Shown here: positions 22,741 through 35,394 of the stretch, piece after piece
How the letters are laid out: each line of letters starts with the position of its first letter
Position numbering within the stretch: position 1 is the stretch's first letter
NCBI GenBank assembly: GCA_030062745.1
Contig: CP099844.1
Span: 20,212,596 to 20,276,595 of the forward strand
Source of the DNA: Capitulum mitella
Lineage: Eukaryota > Arthropoda > Thecostraca > Pollicipedomorpha > Pollicipedidae
Length of the DNA: 64,000 nucleotides
Reading direction: 5' to 3'
Position numbers and translations under genes: made by a program
Notes under the pieces: model-generated
Seen by the model: only the letters and a program-made list of their open reading frames with translations
The model's database searches: none
What the model was told of the DNA's origin: nothing

Positions 22741-24906
22741 CCGGCGTGCCTCCCAAAAAACTAGGCTTGGCAACGCAGAGTAAAACTAAAACTTCTTCAT
22801 GTGCATGTCTGCGCCTTTCTGCCGAAGATCGTAACAAACACATTTAAAAGTTTGGCCGACCATGTCAGTCGTATCAGCCGAGAAAATCCTAAGCTGCCCG
22901 TCCCCTTAAAGTTCGTTAATACGCACCAGGCTTCCCAGTGAAGCTGCTCATACTCCAACGCTTCCCGGAACGCTGATAATGATGTTATCAGCGTTCGGGG
23001 AACCACACCTGGTGCACTTGAACACGCAAAAAATGAGAACCTGTGATGGGTCACAAAGCTACGGCTTAGTCGGCAGTCGTGAGTTCCTGACGTCAAGCCG
23101 TCAGGCACACCAAGTTCCACTCAAGATCATGCAGGAAAGCAATGGGAGTTTAGACGAACGCTGGGGCCAACAACTGCGATTTCATTTGAATGGCGAATCA
23201 TCGGTACCATTATGTCCTTGAATTGCCTCTTTCTAGCAATTCTAATTCATTGGCGCCTACATACGCGCATTAAATGTTTTGAAATAATACTTCATTCTAA
23301 GATTTATCAGAAAATTCAGAAGCTTCGTAAAAGCTCTCTTTCAGAACACCATTGCAAAGTGCCGAGGCCACAGGGGTTGTGGGAAGAGGAGGGGTCAACC
23401 ATATTTGGCCAACAAATGCTGCTTCGTGCAAAACGACTACCGAAACTATGTTCCATTCAGCCAAGAGAAATACGAGTATCCATGGCGGAAGGGCGTATGC
23501 TTGTCCCCTGCCTCGATGTCGCATTTCTGTAAAATGTCAAAAGTTGTCATTACCCGAAAAGATGTTTCACAGCCGCAGCACTGAGGCCCATGACCCATAA
23601 CATCTAGCTAAGCGTTTTCGAAATACCGCGCGGTGGACGCCATGCGACCACGTGGTCGGTGCGCCCGAATCTCAGGAATCAATCAGTCGAACTGATTGGC
23701 GGTCCTGCTCTCGCTGCCGGCACCGGCCGCTGTCTCGGGATATGCATGTTTTTGGCTTGCATGGCTTGCATGCATGCTCGAAAAACATGCATGCTTTTTT
23801 CAACCGTCTGTTCAGCGCAGCTTCAGCCGTCGCGGTGGCATACAACAATGACTCGTCTAAGGAAGTTTGACGGGGGAGGGCATACGTGAGATGACTTATT
23901 TTTAATCTGCCTACTCACGGACAACTGCACTTACTCTGGCTTTTGACCGGCTCATTGGCATTGCTTGAAAGTACAGTGATATTCATTAAACACATTATAG
24001 TTGAATTTGCAATGAGTATTCCTGCATTTGGCTTAAGCCATTGCTTCAAAATGATTTCATGGATCATAAACATTTGGCAAAAAGATGCACGACCTATTTT
24101 CTTCTTTTCTCGGGTTGTATGCTTCGTAGTTTGAGTTGGACATTACGTTACAGTGTGGACTTAACCAACTATTGGCACATGCGGTTGGCAATAGTTGGCA
24201 CAACCGGACTTATGTTTACATCCCAAGCCAGTTTTTCGCCTCGACTGAGGGGGTAAAAGCGACGGCTGGGGTTTTTGACCCCGTCCCCCCGGCCCACAGT
24301 TAACACGTTAGACGAGTCCCTGTCATAAATCGTTCTGAACACGGCGAACGACGTCGTTGAGCAGGATGTAGGATGAACTGAATGCAAACATGAAAGGATG
24401 GAAGAGCCACTACGCAGCTTGACTTTATTCTTGCCCCTCACAATTCACTTGCAGGTCTCTCTGTCTTCGAGGGTCATCAAGAATCACCTCACCAGGGTTC
24501 TATCCTGTAACTGTATTAATATGACGTTTGTCATTTACGACGCGAAGTCTCAGATTTGTTTACTCCCAAACCAGTGTTGACGTAGCCGCGCATCCCTAGC
24601 AAAAAAAGTTCCATAGCATTCGTCGAAAATCTTATGGGTCCTGCAAGGACTCTGTAGAAGTCCAGTCCTATAGGATAAAGTCCTATATTATTAGTTATAT
24701 AGGCTGTTATAGGAAATTAGGAAGCTTATTTTCTGCTTTTTATATAATGTATAATAGGCTATATATAACACTTGTAATAATACCATAAAAATATATGTAA
24801 TATGCAAAAACCTTACATAATATATTACCAATTTCAGCGAGACAACAAAAGCGTGGTAATATAGAAACTATTGCCAAAATCAGAAAGTAAATTTATGTAA
24901 TGATCC
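22741..24906. other. Gene-free stretch upstream of exon 1B
   Basis: No gene is recognised. An imperfect hairpin spans 22922-23018 (outer GCACCAGG/CCTGGTGC, inner AACGCTGATAA/TTATCAGCGTT). 23,740-23,800 has nested GCATGC words. 24,640-24,900 is AT-rich with repeats of CCTATA. Confidence 0.35.
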
Positions 24907-25040
24907 ATTTATACACTTCGTAGGTTTACTCCCCAACCATGACAGAGGTCATAACCATTACCAGAATCGAAGAGCAATCTTATCTATTGATTTATTTACA
25001 CACTTCGTGGGTTTATCCCCTGCCATGACAGAGATCATTG
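24907..25040. repeat. Direct duplication, 87-bp period
   Basis: ATTTATACACTTCGTAGG (24907) recurs as ATTTACACACTTCGTGGG (24994), each followed by a CCATGACAGAGRTCAT motif. The copies are about 85-90% alike. Confidence 0.7.
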
Positions 25041-26459
25041 GGGCTATTCTCGAGCCCGAGTCAAATGGCAAGGGAAAGTCAAGGTGGAGGTGCGCACAGA
25101 GCATGCGGCATACAGTGAGATGCATGTATACCTGTATATACGTCGAGATCGGTATGGTGGCGCGAAAAAGGGAAAGTTAAAAACATGTACATTTAAGGGC
25201 ACCATCATCGTCGAGCAGGACTCGAAGCTGTCGCTAGATGCCTCTGCAGAGCGCGCTTGAAACACCACTGACATATCAGTGAACCTGAGCGACAGGGAAC
25301 TGCGTGGAAAAGCTGCACAGTAGGTGAACTGCCTCTTACCAGGGGTAGACTAATGTCTGGCAGTTTTAATTGGTCATCCTGCCTTGTGCGTTTAGAAAAT
25401 ACACGTTCCACGTCTACAAAAAGTAACGGAAATGCGAGAACAGTAGAACAGAGACAAGTATAGGAAGAATGCCGGAGAGGAGAAAGTGGCAGATGTGTGA
25501 GAGACCGGTGAGGGTACCGAAACACTTACGTGATAGAGCGTATAGGTCAGGGACGGCGGATTGCATTTTCGGCTGGGGGGCAAGCTCTGTCGGATCAACA
25601 GCCGACCTCATTTGGGTTACCTTCTTCCCCCATCCCGAAAAAAACAACTGAACTTCGTTTTTTTTGGTATCGCCCAATTTTTCTTTAAATAAGCAAACCT
25701 TTTTTCCAGGTTTTGGCGCTAGTGCATACTTGTGTTCTCCAACATGCGTTGATTTTTCTGTTCAGGTCTGTACCCATTGCCATTTTTCAGGTCTTTGACT
25801 TTGGGCATCCATCTTCAAAATGGCGAATGATGCAAACTTCTGCTTGTTAATATGTTTGCGTTTACATCACGAATTCAACATTATTATGAAATGCATTTGT
25901 AAACGGCTGAAAGGTAGTTTCCTCCCACAACATTAAATTATAACTCGACGCTTAGTAACAAAGCTCTTACAGACTATCATACGAGAACGAAATCATTATC
26001 TCAAGCACTTGCCAAAGCAACTTTGCCTGTCCCCCACACACACATAACGTGACAATGCCTGCGCCATATCTTTCACATAATGGATCGGGGGCGTAGTCAG
26101 GATTCCGCCCAGGGGGGAGGGCAAATCGGATCAAGGGGACCCTCGAAACCAATGGGAGCCCTCGCCAAGGGCGGATCCAAGATTTCGCTAAGGCGGGGGT
26201 GGAGGCAAATGGTCAGCGCGGGACCCCCATTTTTTGCCTTCCAAATATGGAAAATGATGTAATTCTGCTTTTTACGATATAAGGTGATCAAAAAATTCGA
26301 ACGCGTCATCTTATTTGAGAAAGCTCTGCGTTTTATTTCCAAACACAGTGGCCGAAATATGACAAAAACGGCAAAATTTTGGGCGGCTCCGTCCCTCCCT
26401 TCATTTGAAATGTCGTGTCTGTATCTGGTTCAGGAGCCCGTCTGTCCCCTTCCCAATCC
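25041..26459. other. Gene-free stretch with element-end fragments
   Basis: No gene is seen. At 26,085-26,240 GGGGGCGTAGTCAGGATT and GGGCGGATCCAAG resemble ends of hAT-type MITEs. No full element could be bounded. Confidence 0.3.
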
Positions 26460-28560
26460 CTAGCTTCTGGATTTTTTTTTAGTTTGGGTTAGTTTAGTTT
26501 AGTTTAGTTCAGTTTAGGTCAGCTTAGTTTAGGTTCTCTCTTGCAGTTACAGGGGCACTTTTGGTGGTCTCGGGGCGTCTGCCGTGCCAGGATCCTCTAG
26601 TGGTCTCAGGTTCCTTTTACAAATTCACGTGTCCCGCGGGACGTCTCAGGCGCTCTTTTGGAAGTTTCCCATCTAGTAGTTTCAGGGACGCTTAAACCGT
26701 CTCGGATTCCTTCCTGTTATCCCTCAGACGTTCTTGCCGTCTAAGGAGCCCCTCAGGCACTAAAAAGGGCCCTGTGTAAGCCTCTCTCTGCTGTGACAGG
26801 GGCGTCTCTTGCAATCGTCTAAGTCCTTCGGCCGTTTCACGAGCAGTCTGGACGTCTCAAGGTCTAGTATTTTCAGGGGCCCCTCTGGTCGTCTCAGTGG
26901 CCACTATTGCTAGAGACTTTTAGTTAGCCGTCTCAAAGGTCCCTCTCTAGCAGTCTCAGTGGACCCCCTGCGGTCCTGGATACCCCTCTTATCGTCGCTG
27001 GGAAACATTTTTGCCATCTCAGGGGCCCTCTGGCAGTTACAAAACACCTTTTGGCAATTTCAGGGCCCCTGTGCAGTGCCATAGACCCTCTGAACGTGTC
27101 CGGTGGTCCCTATGGCCGTGTCAGGGGTCTTCCTCTGTTACGTGAGGTATATCTGGCAGTCTTTTAAGACCCCTCTAGCCGTAACAACCCTAGCCGTTTT
27201 GCTGGCACTTCATGGGCCTCTGGCAGTCTCAGAGGGATCTTGCCCGTGCCATGAGCCCACTTATTACATTCGGGGACCCTCTGTTCGCCCAGCGCCCCCA
27301 TAAAGCCCAAATACCGTCTCAGAGGCACTCTTATCGTCATTGTCTCGCAGGGGTCCTGCGACCTTTTTGGCGTTCTCAGGGATCATCTGCGGTGTACAGG
27401 CCCATCTTGCCGTCCCAGAAACCACCTGGCCTTCCCGGGGACCCCTGACAGCATCAAGAACCCCAAAGGTTTCAAAAAGGCCAATGTAGCCCATTTGTGG
27501 CTCCCCTCGAGGCTGAGTAGGTTATCGAAGAATCCCCGTTCAGTGGGCCCCTCTGGCTGGCCAGGGGGCCGCCAGATGCCGTGCCAGGCACCATCTAAAG
27601 TTCTTTCCGTCTCAAGTGCCTCTCTGGCAATGCTAGCGGTCTCATGGACCCTTTGCCGTGTTGGGGCCCCTTGCAGTCCCAGGGGCCCTCGAAGAGTTTC
27701 AAGGACCCTTCTTTCTATCTTAGGGGCCATCTTACCGTGTCAGGGTCTCATTAACCCTCCCGGAGGCCCTCTGACTACATCAAGAACCTTCAGCTTTTCA
27801 CTCACAGGGGTCCCCTAGGGACTCAGTCCTCATCTTGGCCGTCTCAGGGGCCCTATGAGCCATCTATCGGTATCGGGAACAGTCTGCCGTACTGGGACCC
27901 TGTTGTGGTCTCAGAGGCCCTTTGGGAACTTCAGGGACTCTCTATGCGTCTCAGCTGGTCATCTAGCCTTCCAGGAGGCCTCTGACTGCATCAAGAGCAT
28001 GTCAGGTTTTTATAGAGACCCCGTGAAGCTCATACAGGGCCCCTTCGGGCTTCCTTTTAAGTCTGACAGGGGCCCCTTCTCAGTCCTCAGGGGAGAGGGG
28101 GCGGCCACCCCAATTGCTCCCCCTTTGGATCCGCGCCTGGCCCTCGTAACGAGCGGGACCCCATGTGGTTAAAATTACTGTCGGTTTGTAAAGGTACCTC
28201 GCTGAAGTGTAAACGGGTCCATGCTCACCTGTAAAGACATTCCTGGCGATCTGGCGGGTGCCTGTTACAGGTCGGCAGGGGCATCTGTACAGGAAAGCAC
28301 GGGCTCCAGAACGATCGTTTAGGGACACCTGTTGGCCAGGGGGGCCACTGCCTATCTGTAGAGGGCATTCTACCAGTCTGTTAAGGGCTCATGTCGACCT
28401 CTGGAGGCAGGGGCAGGGCCCTATTTCCAGACAGAAAGCAGGTCCTTTCAGAGGCTGGCAGGGGTCCTTTATGGGTCTACAGGGGGCCCTCCTGAAACAA
28501 GCTGTGAATTCCCCTACAAGCTAGCAGGGACCTCTAAACGCTCATTCAGACCACGGGCCT
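26460..28560. repeat. Large decayed minisatellite of Pro/Gly-rich words
   Basis: The whole stretch repeats words such as GTCTCAGGGGCCCCTCTGG and TCTGGCAGTCTCAG at irregular spacing of roughly 30-50 bases. It starts after a short GTTTAGTTTAGTTTAG array (26,481-26,535). From about 28,160 the unit changes to CTGTAGAGGGC-like words. Divergence is high, so the array is old. The open frames across it are artefacts of low stop-codon content. Confidence 0.65.
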
Positions 28561-28689
28561 CTCTTCATAGCACAAACCATTCTTGTATATTCGGAGTACG
28601 TTTTCTTTCGGTTCGTACATCGATTTTTTCTTTTTTTTTAATGGCGTAAAGCTGATTTTTTCACGATTTTGCTTGGTGCAGTGACCGAA

Positions 28690-28760
28690 ATTTCTGGGGG
28701 GGGCAAAAACATAGTTTTGCCCCCCCAGCCTGACGGCTGGGGGGCGGCCGCCCCTCCTGC
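28690..28760. repeat. Two adjacent G/C hairpins
   Basis: GGGGGGGCAAAA and TTTTGCCCCCCC flank a 6-base loop. Directly after, CCCCCCAGCC and GGCTGGGGGG flank TGAC. They lie at the 3' border of the LINE remnant and are probably the end of a G/C-capped MITE. Confidence 0.7.
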
Positions 28761-30394
28761 CCCCCCCCCCCCTTTTTCGCCGTCGCTGGTATAGGTGGAC
28801 GTCCCAGGAGAGGAACCGGTGAAAATAACACCAAGGTTTTTCGCACCTGAGCAGAAATTGACGAAAAAGTGTGAAAACCGTATCGACAAAGGAGGGAGCT
28901 TGCGCAGATTTTGACGCGTACCGAGAAGACCAATCTCAATTTTGTTTCATTAACTTTCAGACCGTCGAAGCACATGTATTTCTCTTGTGAGGCTAGCGTC
29001 GTTTTCATGTCGGTGAGAAGCGACGACAATGCAGATTTTGGGCCAGAGACCCGCATGTGAGTGTCGTCGGCGTACTGTATTGCAAAGGCGCCGGAGGCAT
29101 ACAGTTTTAAGTCGTTGGCAAATACGGCAAATAGCACAGGCCCCAGGACAGAGCCCTGAAAATCTGCCAGAATAATAGGGAATGGAGCAGAGATCTGTCT
29201 GGTATGAGATGTGGAAGAGATGCTGACACTTTGGGTGTGGCCGGAAATATAACGCTGGAACCATGTCGCGTCGGTGGAGCAAAGCTGCAGCTTAGAGATC
29301 TACTCGTAGAATGGTCTGTTAAATCGAAATATTTGTTAAGATGAATAAGGCACAACAGTGAGATTTTACCCTCATCCATAGCAGACAGAATACGATTCGA
29401 AATGTTCAACAGAGCAGTCTCATCCGAAAATCGGAGTCGAAACCAATGTTGAGTGGGAGCAAGATGATTTTTAGTCAAGCTGGAGTTGAGTTGCTGTTGC
29501 ACCGCCTTCTCAACTATTTCGGCTATCACCGGAAAGACAGAGATAGAACAGTAGTTAGAAGGGTTGTCTGGATCGCCGGCCTTGAAAATGGAATGAACGA
29601 GGGTTTGTTTCCAAGAGCGCGGAATGTCTCTGAAAGTAACGCTGAGGCTCCACTGTGCGCTTTTTCGTTTCGCGATTTTCCGCTTTTACGTTTTTGCATC
29701 ACTATTTCCCACTTTTGCGCTTTTGCATTTTGCGTTTTTCCGCTTTTGCGATGAGATTTTTCGTCTTTTTCATCTTCGCGTTCTTTTGAGTTTGTCCTCG
29801 TGGACGTGGACGGCCTAGCGTAATTGGGTCTAAACTGAGGTCTCAACGGTTCAGAAATGGATCGGTGTTTTTTTTTTTAAGATGGACCCAGCTTTTGAAC
29901 GCCCGCACCTCTTGCGCCTGCTGCTGCTGTGGCGGCTTCGGCAGCAGGAGCGGCAGCTGCAACGTAACCAGCGATCTTCCTGGGTGTTCCGATACTTCTG
30001 CGTCGCGATCAGCGTGGAGAAAAGAAAAGCCCCTTATTATCAATGCAACCAATAGAGCAAGAAAGCTCGGACGAACGGCATTCGAAAGCTCCAAAGAAAT
30101 CACGATGAAATTACTCAAGTGAGATTTTGACCCAGGTCACTGTTTGATCTTCAGAGGCAGGGTTGTCGATTTCTGTAAATGATTGGGGGAGGGGGCTGAG
30201 CCGAGGGCCCGACAGCCTAATCTTCCCCCCAATGTGTGTTTTTCAACGTATTTAGCTCACTTTATTTTGACTTCTTTTTTTCTAAGTTTTTGAATTTTTT
30301 TTCGAAATTTCTAAGTTTTTTGTTACCATTTATCAAATAAGAAATTGCATTTGTCCCAATGTATGACATATATGTACACATATAAACATACATA

Positions 30395-30428
30395 TATATT
30401 TATAGATATATCTTTACATCTTCTGTCC

Positions 30429-30498
<70 letters not shown>

Positions 30499-30515
30499 GA
30501 AGATATAAAGATAGA
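30395..30515. repeat. Inverted repeat with TA-microsatellite loop
   Basis: ATCTTTACATCTTCTGTC (left arm, ending about 30427) pairs with GACAGAAGATATAAAGAT (right arm, from about 30495). The ~65-base loop is TA repeat. The arrangement is the same as at 13.8-13.97 kb, with different arms. Confidence 0.75.
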
Positions 30516-31150
30516 TACATTGGAGTATAAAATGTCATGCATTTATGTGAGAAACATAGACTAACTAGGTACTTTGGAAGCATATGTGGCCAGCAGGGAC
30601 GGATCCGGTAGCTCCGTTCGGAGGGGGGGAAACCAAATTCCTGAGTCTACATGGTAGGTCAGCAGAGCTGTTGACCGGGGGAAGGTGGCTGGCCAGGTGG
30701 CTGGTCGTGTGTTTTCAGAGTGTACTTCAGCGGCCGAGTATGGATAGCAAACCATCAACCGGAGGAGGGAGGGGCTGGGCAACTTCAAACTCTGGTTGAG
30801 TAGGACTACCCATGTCTTTTGGTGGGCGGGGGGGGGGCAGTGACCATTTTGGAGTCCAAAATTTTTCCTGGAGGGTAAATTTTTTGGTGCTCCTTGACAC
30901 GAGAAAACGACAGTTTTTCCAACACTGCCTCTGTCCGATCTGGGACAGGTTTGAGGGCACCCCATACCTACATCTTGCTGGCACGCATGCCGCAGGTTGG
31001 ATGTGCAGCAAGAGAAATTGCAATATCCATGCTAGACAGGAGCTGGGTAGTTTAGTAATAACAGAATTATCCATGTGATGCCTTTTCATTAACAAAATTG
31101 ATGTAACATGAGCCTTGCCATCATCCATTCAGGAAAATGACCTACTGATT

Positions 31151-31333
31151 CAGGGGTGGACCCAAAATATTGGTTTGTGCTGGTTCGGGGGGAATCCCAA
31201 AAAGGTATACTGGTTTTCAAAAACTTGTTGGATTTTGCTCCATTTCACCTCCCAGACTGTTTTAAGACAAGCTTTCCTTTGCCCATCTTGGTGGCCTTGT
31301 TCCCCTCCCCCCCCCCCTCTGGATCCGCCAATG
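31151..31333. mobile_element. Possible small hAT-type MITE
   Basis: The left end CAGGGGTGGACCCAAAA and right end TCTGGATCCGCCAATG resemble hAT termini of the CAGGGGCGGATCC type. A related left end, CAGGGACGGATCC, lies at 30594. I cannot read an 8-bp target duplication. Confidence 0.35.
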
Positions 31334-32130
31334 TGCCTAACTTCCTGCAAATGTTGTCTGTCCTGCATGTAAATGTTTCCATTCTAGGTAAGCATGCAAA
31401 TGAGAGGTGCCAAGGTCCCTGAACAGTGAGTACACACATGTAGCTACCATCACTACTTTGATCAACATGTCTCTCGAGCTAATGACTTTCCTCCATTCGA
31501 ATGGCTCCCTCCTTTCCCGGTACCTGTCCACCTTCTCCCTTCATCTCCGCAGAACAAGCCAGCCGACAAACCCTAAATGCTTAATGCCAAGGCCGGCTAA
31601 ACTTGGCACCCGCGCTCCTGTCCTCAGAATCAACTCAAAGTGAAGGTATCTTCAGAATGATAAACCACAAAGCGATCGACGCGATGGTGATAGAAAACCG
31701 CAATAAAGTTTGAATATTTAAACATTGTTGCAATTTCTCGTTTTTCGATTTTTCATTTTTTGTCTCGAATTTCCGCTTTTTCAATTCGTTTTTACGATTT
31801 CTCGTCCCGAATTTGCGTTTTTCCATCTCTGTGTTGCGTAGTGAAGCCGGCCCCGTGTATTCCTATGGACCTGACATTTTCCGGTGACGGAAAAGCGCAA
31901 AATTGAGATGAAAAATCGCAAAATCGAAGCGGAAAATTGGAAAACCGCGCAGTGGAGCCTGGCAGTAATACTAGCATTGATGATTTGAAGCAAAACTAAA
32001 CTAATGAAGTAAAAGGCCGTTTTAAAAACCCTGATGTACAGCCCGTCGAGGCCACAGGCGGATGAATTTCGCATGTTAAAAACGATGTGTTAAAGGTGTC
32101 CCAGGCCAATGGGTGGCAGGGAAAGGGCAC

Positions 32131-32715
32131 AGACCCCGGACAGGTAAGAATGGTGCGTCGCCGTGACCCGCAGCTTCAGCTGTCACAGTCGGCCCCGCGT
32201 TAACAAAACACGGGTTCAAGATGTCAGGGCTAACAGACGGCGATACACGATGGTCAGATCCTTCGTCACTGATGATATGTCACATACTGCGCCAAACAGA
32301 AGCCATGCCACGTCTGGCATCACGGCTATCAGCGCGAATCGCAAACCGTACTGCCCTCTTCGCAGTACAGTTTTCATCAGAGCCTTGGCCATGTGTTCGC
32401 AGAGAAAGAGCTATCTGGGCAATAAGATCACGGGTGATGTTTGATATAGCTGGTGCAATAAGGTTTCGAATCCCCATGCTCCCCAGAGGCGCGTAGCGAT
32501 CGATGCAGAGCGTCAATGTGTGGAATGCTGGAAGGTGTCCTGTAACTTTAACCTGCCAGTCCCTTTTCGCACGCATGGTGCCTACATGGCTGAAATGCCT
32601 CTCTGAAATGGCCAGCAGCAAAGTTTGCGATTTTTTGGACAAAGTTTTCTAGGCAAGACAGCAGCGCGCGTGCGAAAACCAAATTCTATATTACATTATC
32701 ATTAACCATATTATA
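32131..32715. other. Stretch upstream of the LINE remnant, no gene recognised
   Basis: A 120-codon minus-strand open frame (32642-32280) has ordinary composition but resembles nothing I know. It could be a worn 5' part of the LINE or another element. Confidence 0.3.
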
Positions 32716-32890
32716 TTAACCCTATTCCCGTACCCATAACGGCAGTACCCATAACGCTAGTAGGCATTCCCATCGGGGAGGAGGGGGAAGGGCTCGCTCC
32801 TACGAGATCTCGAGAACGATCCGTAAGATTTTATTGCAACAAATGGCAACTGGTTCGCCCTGACGCAAACTCCATTTTACCAATTTTATC
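32716..32890. mobile_element. piggyBac-type MITE fragment (one end)
   Basis: TTAACCCTATTCCCG at 32716-32730 is the terminus of the MITE family with its TTAA. It is followed at 32803-32850 by the family word GAGATCTCGAGAACGAT and CAACAAATGGCAACTGG. The element breaks off near 32,890. Confidence 0.65.
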
Positions 32891-35394
32891 CGCAGACACG
32901 GCAGACACGACGGCAGCACAGCTATGCAGGTGCTCTGGACGGTCCCGCAGGAGGCTACGAACGACAGCGGAAGTGCGCAAAGGCAGTGGAAATTCCGAAA
33001 CATTGTGATAGGTGGTCTGTGTGAGCGTCCCATGGAAGAACCCGAAAGCGGCCAGAGATTCTTGACTTCAGTAAAGGGACGAAGGCAACGAAGTCACTAA
33101 ACTGCAAGGCATTCTAGGTTTTGGCGGTCATCAAGGGAAGGGACTTCTGTTCCACTACTTTTCAGAACGCTGTAAAAGGAACGTAATCATCCATTTGGAT
33201 CTACAACAGACGCAATGTCGGCCAAAAAAGTGTTTCGTCAGAGGCGCAATTTTTTGGTTAAGTCCAATTAAGACGCGTTCCATTCGGTGTCACGTATTCC
33301 AAAACGCTTTGGAGCCACGCAGACCTGCCGTACTGCTTCAGCGAGAAGGGGACGCCGCCGTAAGCAACCCCAGCCCTGAGTCAGACGGCGGGCCAGTGTT
33401 TGCGCGGCGAAGGCGCGGGACTTCTGGCCGTGATTCAGTGGCATGACTCGGTCGGAAGTCGGCGCTGTGGCGGGGTGTGTTTCCAGCCGGCGGGGAAGTA
33501 TCGAACAGGATTGGTGCGGTCACCTCTGCCGCATGAGGCGTCCGGATCCGGCCGCCGCCGGTGACGACGACAGACACACGTGAATTTACTGAGAAAGCAG
33601 CTTGTGGTTGGCGTGGACGCAGACTGCAAGGCGACAAGGTGGTGCAAGGTGGTGGCGACAGGCCACCGGTGACCGCTATTTCCCGCTTGTGTTTGCGCGC
33701 CTACGGTGAGAATTTATGCAAAATGGGACAATGCAAATGTCGCAAGATTTAATCTCGCTGACTGCTTTAGTCGTCGTGAATGAACGTTTGGAACAAGACT
33801 GTTGTTGGCAAATAATCCCCGGAAAGGCGGAAATGATACCTACACTTAATAACCTCGACCTGCGGATTGGAGGGAGAGTAATGTATGTGTACTCCTGAAC
33901 GTCTGTAGTAAGCACCACCTTATTTTTGTTCATATATTGGTTATTTCGTTACTAGCAATAGGCGGTGCTTGATCGCTGGCTCAGGCGGGGATATAGGGTT
34001 CTCCAGGCTAAAATTTGAGATGGCTATGTATTTATGCATCGGTCTACCAACAAAACAAAAGTATGCTGCACAAATTACGTCACGCCGAAAAATATGTTTA
34101 TTAGATAACAGGCCGGGAAAACGAATTCTGCTTAACCAAAGTTTGCGCTAAACTTTACATACTGCTCAATGTGTGCATAGCAAACGTAAGAATAATATAT
34201 AAAATGGAGATACGAATGCATTGGTTTGCCGACAGACCCCAAGAGAATTTCTCAGCGTATGCCTTTACGTTCCACTTAGAATAAGGTACTACACATGCTA
34301 AAGAAAGAGCTATATCTGTTTTGAATAGATACTTTACTTAAGAATATTTCTGAACATGCGGCACAAAACTGTGCAAATTGTCAAAGCTAATTCATGGCTA
34401 TTACCAATTTTAGAGCGTGGCGGAAAATCATGTTGCAAAAAGATTCGCGGTAATTTTTTGCACGGCAAAATAACTTGCTTACGTTGCATCAGCTACGGTG
34501 GTGAAAATACATCATGAGTGCGCGAGACCTTTAGCACGAGCCAGCAGAGCTTGCTGTGGGTTTTGTTTGGAAAACTTTTTTTTTGTTTGCTTTGCACAGT
34601 TTGTAGCCAAAGAAAAATGAATCCTTGTGTGAAAATATCACTCAGTTGTGGCGCATTTAGGGCACCTGATCATTAGGCCCCCAGAACAGTTTTTGGCCTT
34701 CCGCTTAGTGGTTTCGCAAATATCGAATTTTATTATGAACCATCAGCGCGACGAACTAACCAGTCCCAGGCGTTTATCAGGATTTGAGCAGAGTAGAGAC
34801 TGACTGCAGTGATATTTATCCCCCATCAATGGGTTTGACATCTCAGCTGTTTCGAATCGTCTCGTCCCTTTTAACCATCATCTGATACTTATAGGACAAC
34901 GGCTCGCGCACTAGCGCCATTAGCAATTAAATGCGCCCATCACCGGCGTATTTATTAGCAAACCAGGGCCAAATGCGTCTTTTTCAAAGTTTTGCAAAAT
35001 TGGGTAACATGGCTAAAATCTTTTCGTAAGCTGACTCCCAAAAAATATCAAAATAATTTGTCCACTGTAAAAGTGTACATACATTGGTACACAGACGGAA
35101 AAATAATGTCATAAAACGCCGTTTCCCTTGAACGGACGCAATATACACCTCGCTTCCCCACAACTTAGTAAGCAATACGTGACATTTAGTGCTCCAACAA
35201 CTACTTTCTTACTTTTGAAAGTTGACTGTATTTTAAACCAAGCGTAATGCCAGGGCCTTAGTCAGACGTTATAACATTAAAGTAGTACATTAAACGGCAA
35301 CACATACAAATGGGAAACTGGAAAGCTCAGGAGCCAAGTATTACTGGTGCCGGCTTTTGGAATTTTATCGAGAAGTCTTAACACTCTTCCTGCA
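32891..35394. other. Gene-free intron stretch
   Basis: No gene or bounded repeat is seen. 33,330-33,650 is CpG-rich. 33,900-35,390 is AT-rich without recognisable structure. Confidence 0.3.

Larger units (their letters stand above)
29645..31960. mobile_element. Element inserted in the LINE, with AGGCTCCACTG ends
   Basis: Inverted termini AGGCTCCACTG (29645-29655) and CAGTGGAGCCT (31950-31960) lie exactly where the LINE reading is interrupted. Just inside, both ends are rich in CGCTTTTTCG / GATTTTCCGC words. The interior has a TA hairpin, hAT-like fragments and no transposase. It is likely a composite of nested non-autonomous DNA elements. No clear target duplication can be read. Confidence 0.6.
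28925..32130 (-). mobile_element. LINE (non-LTR retrotransposon) remnant, interrupted
   Basis: The minus-strand coding remains are of a LINE reverse transcriptase in two blocks. The upstream block (32130-31961) reads SSACGLDGLYIRVFK and LLQIINASIT, the finger region. The downstream block (29644-28925) reads FRDIPRSWKQTLVHSIFK, then LCLIHLNKYFDLTDHS (motif A, first catalytic Asp), FQGSVLGPVLFAVFAND (motif B) and AIQYADDTHMRVSG (motif C, YADD). The blocks are separated by a 2.3-kb insertion inside the finger region. Only the RT centre is present; the endonuclease part, 5' end and 3' UTR are not seen. Several frame breaks are present. The pattern suits the CR1/Jockey side of LINEs, but the clade is uncertain. 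Confidence 0.8.

Noticed and set aside
22019-22843. 274-codon minus-strand and ~180-codon plus-strand frames over exon 1B
   Set aside because: They are shadow frames of exon 1B with Arg/Ala/Pro-rich composition. The K2P frame has TM1, pore helix and a matching donor.
32280-32642. 120-codon minus-strand frame as a host gene
   Set aside because: It has no recognisable domain, lies beside a LINE remnant and has no supporting splice sites. It is left as unassigned.
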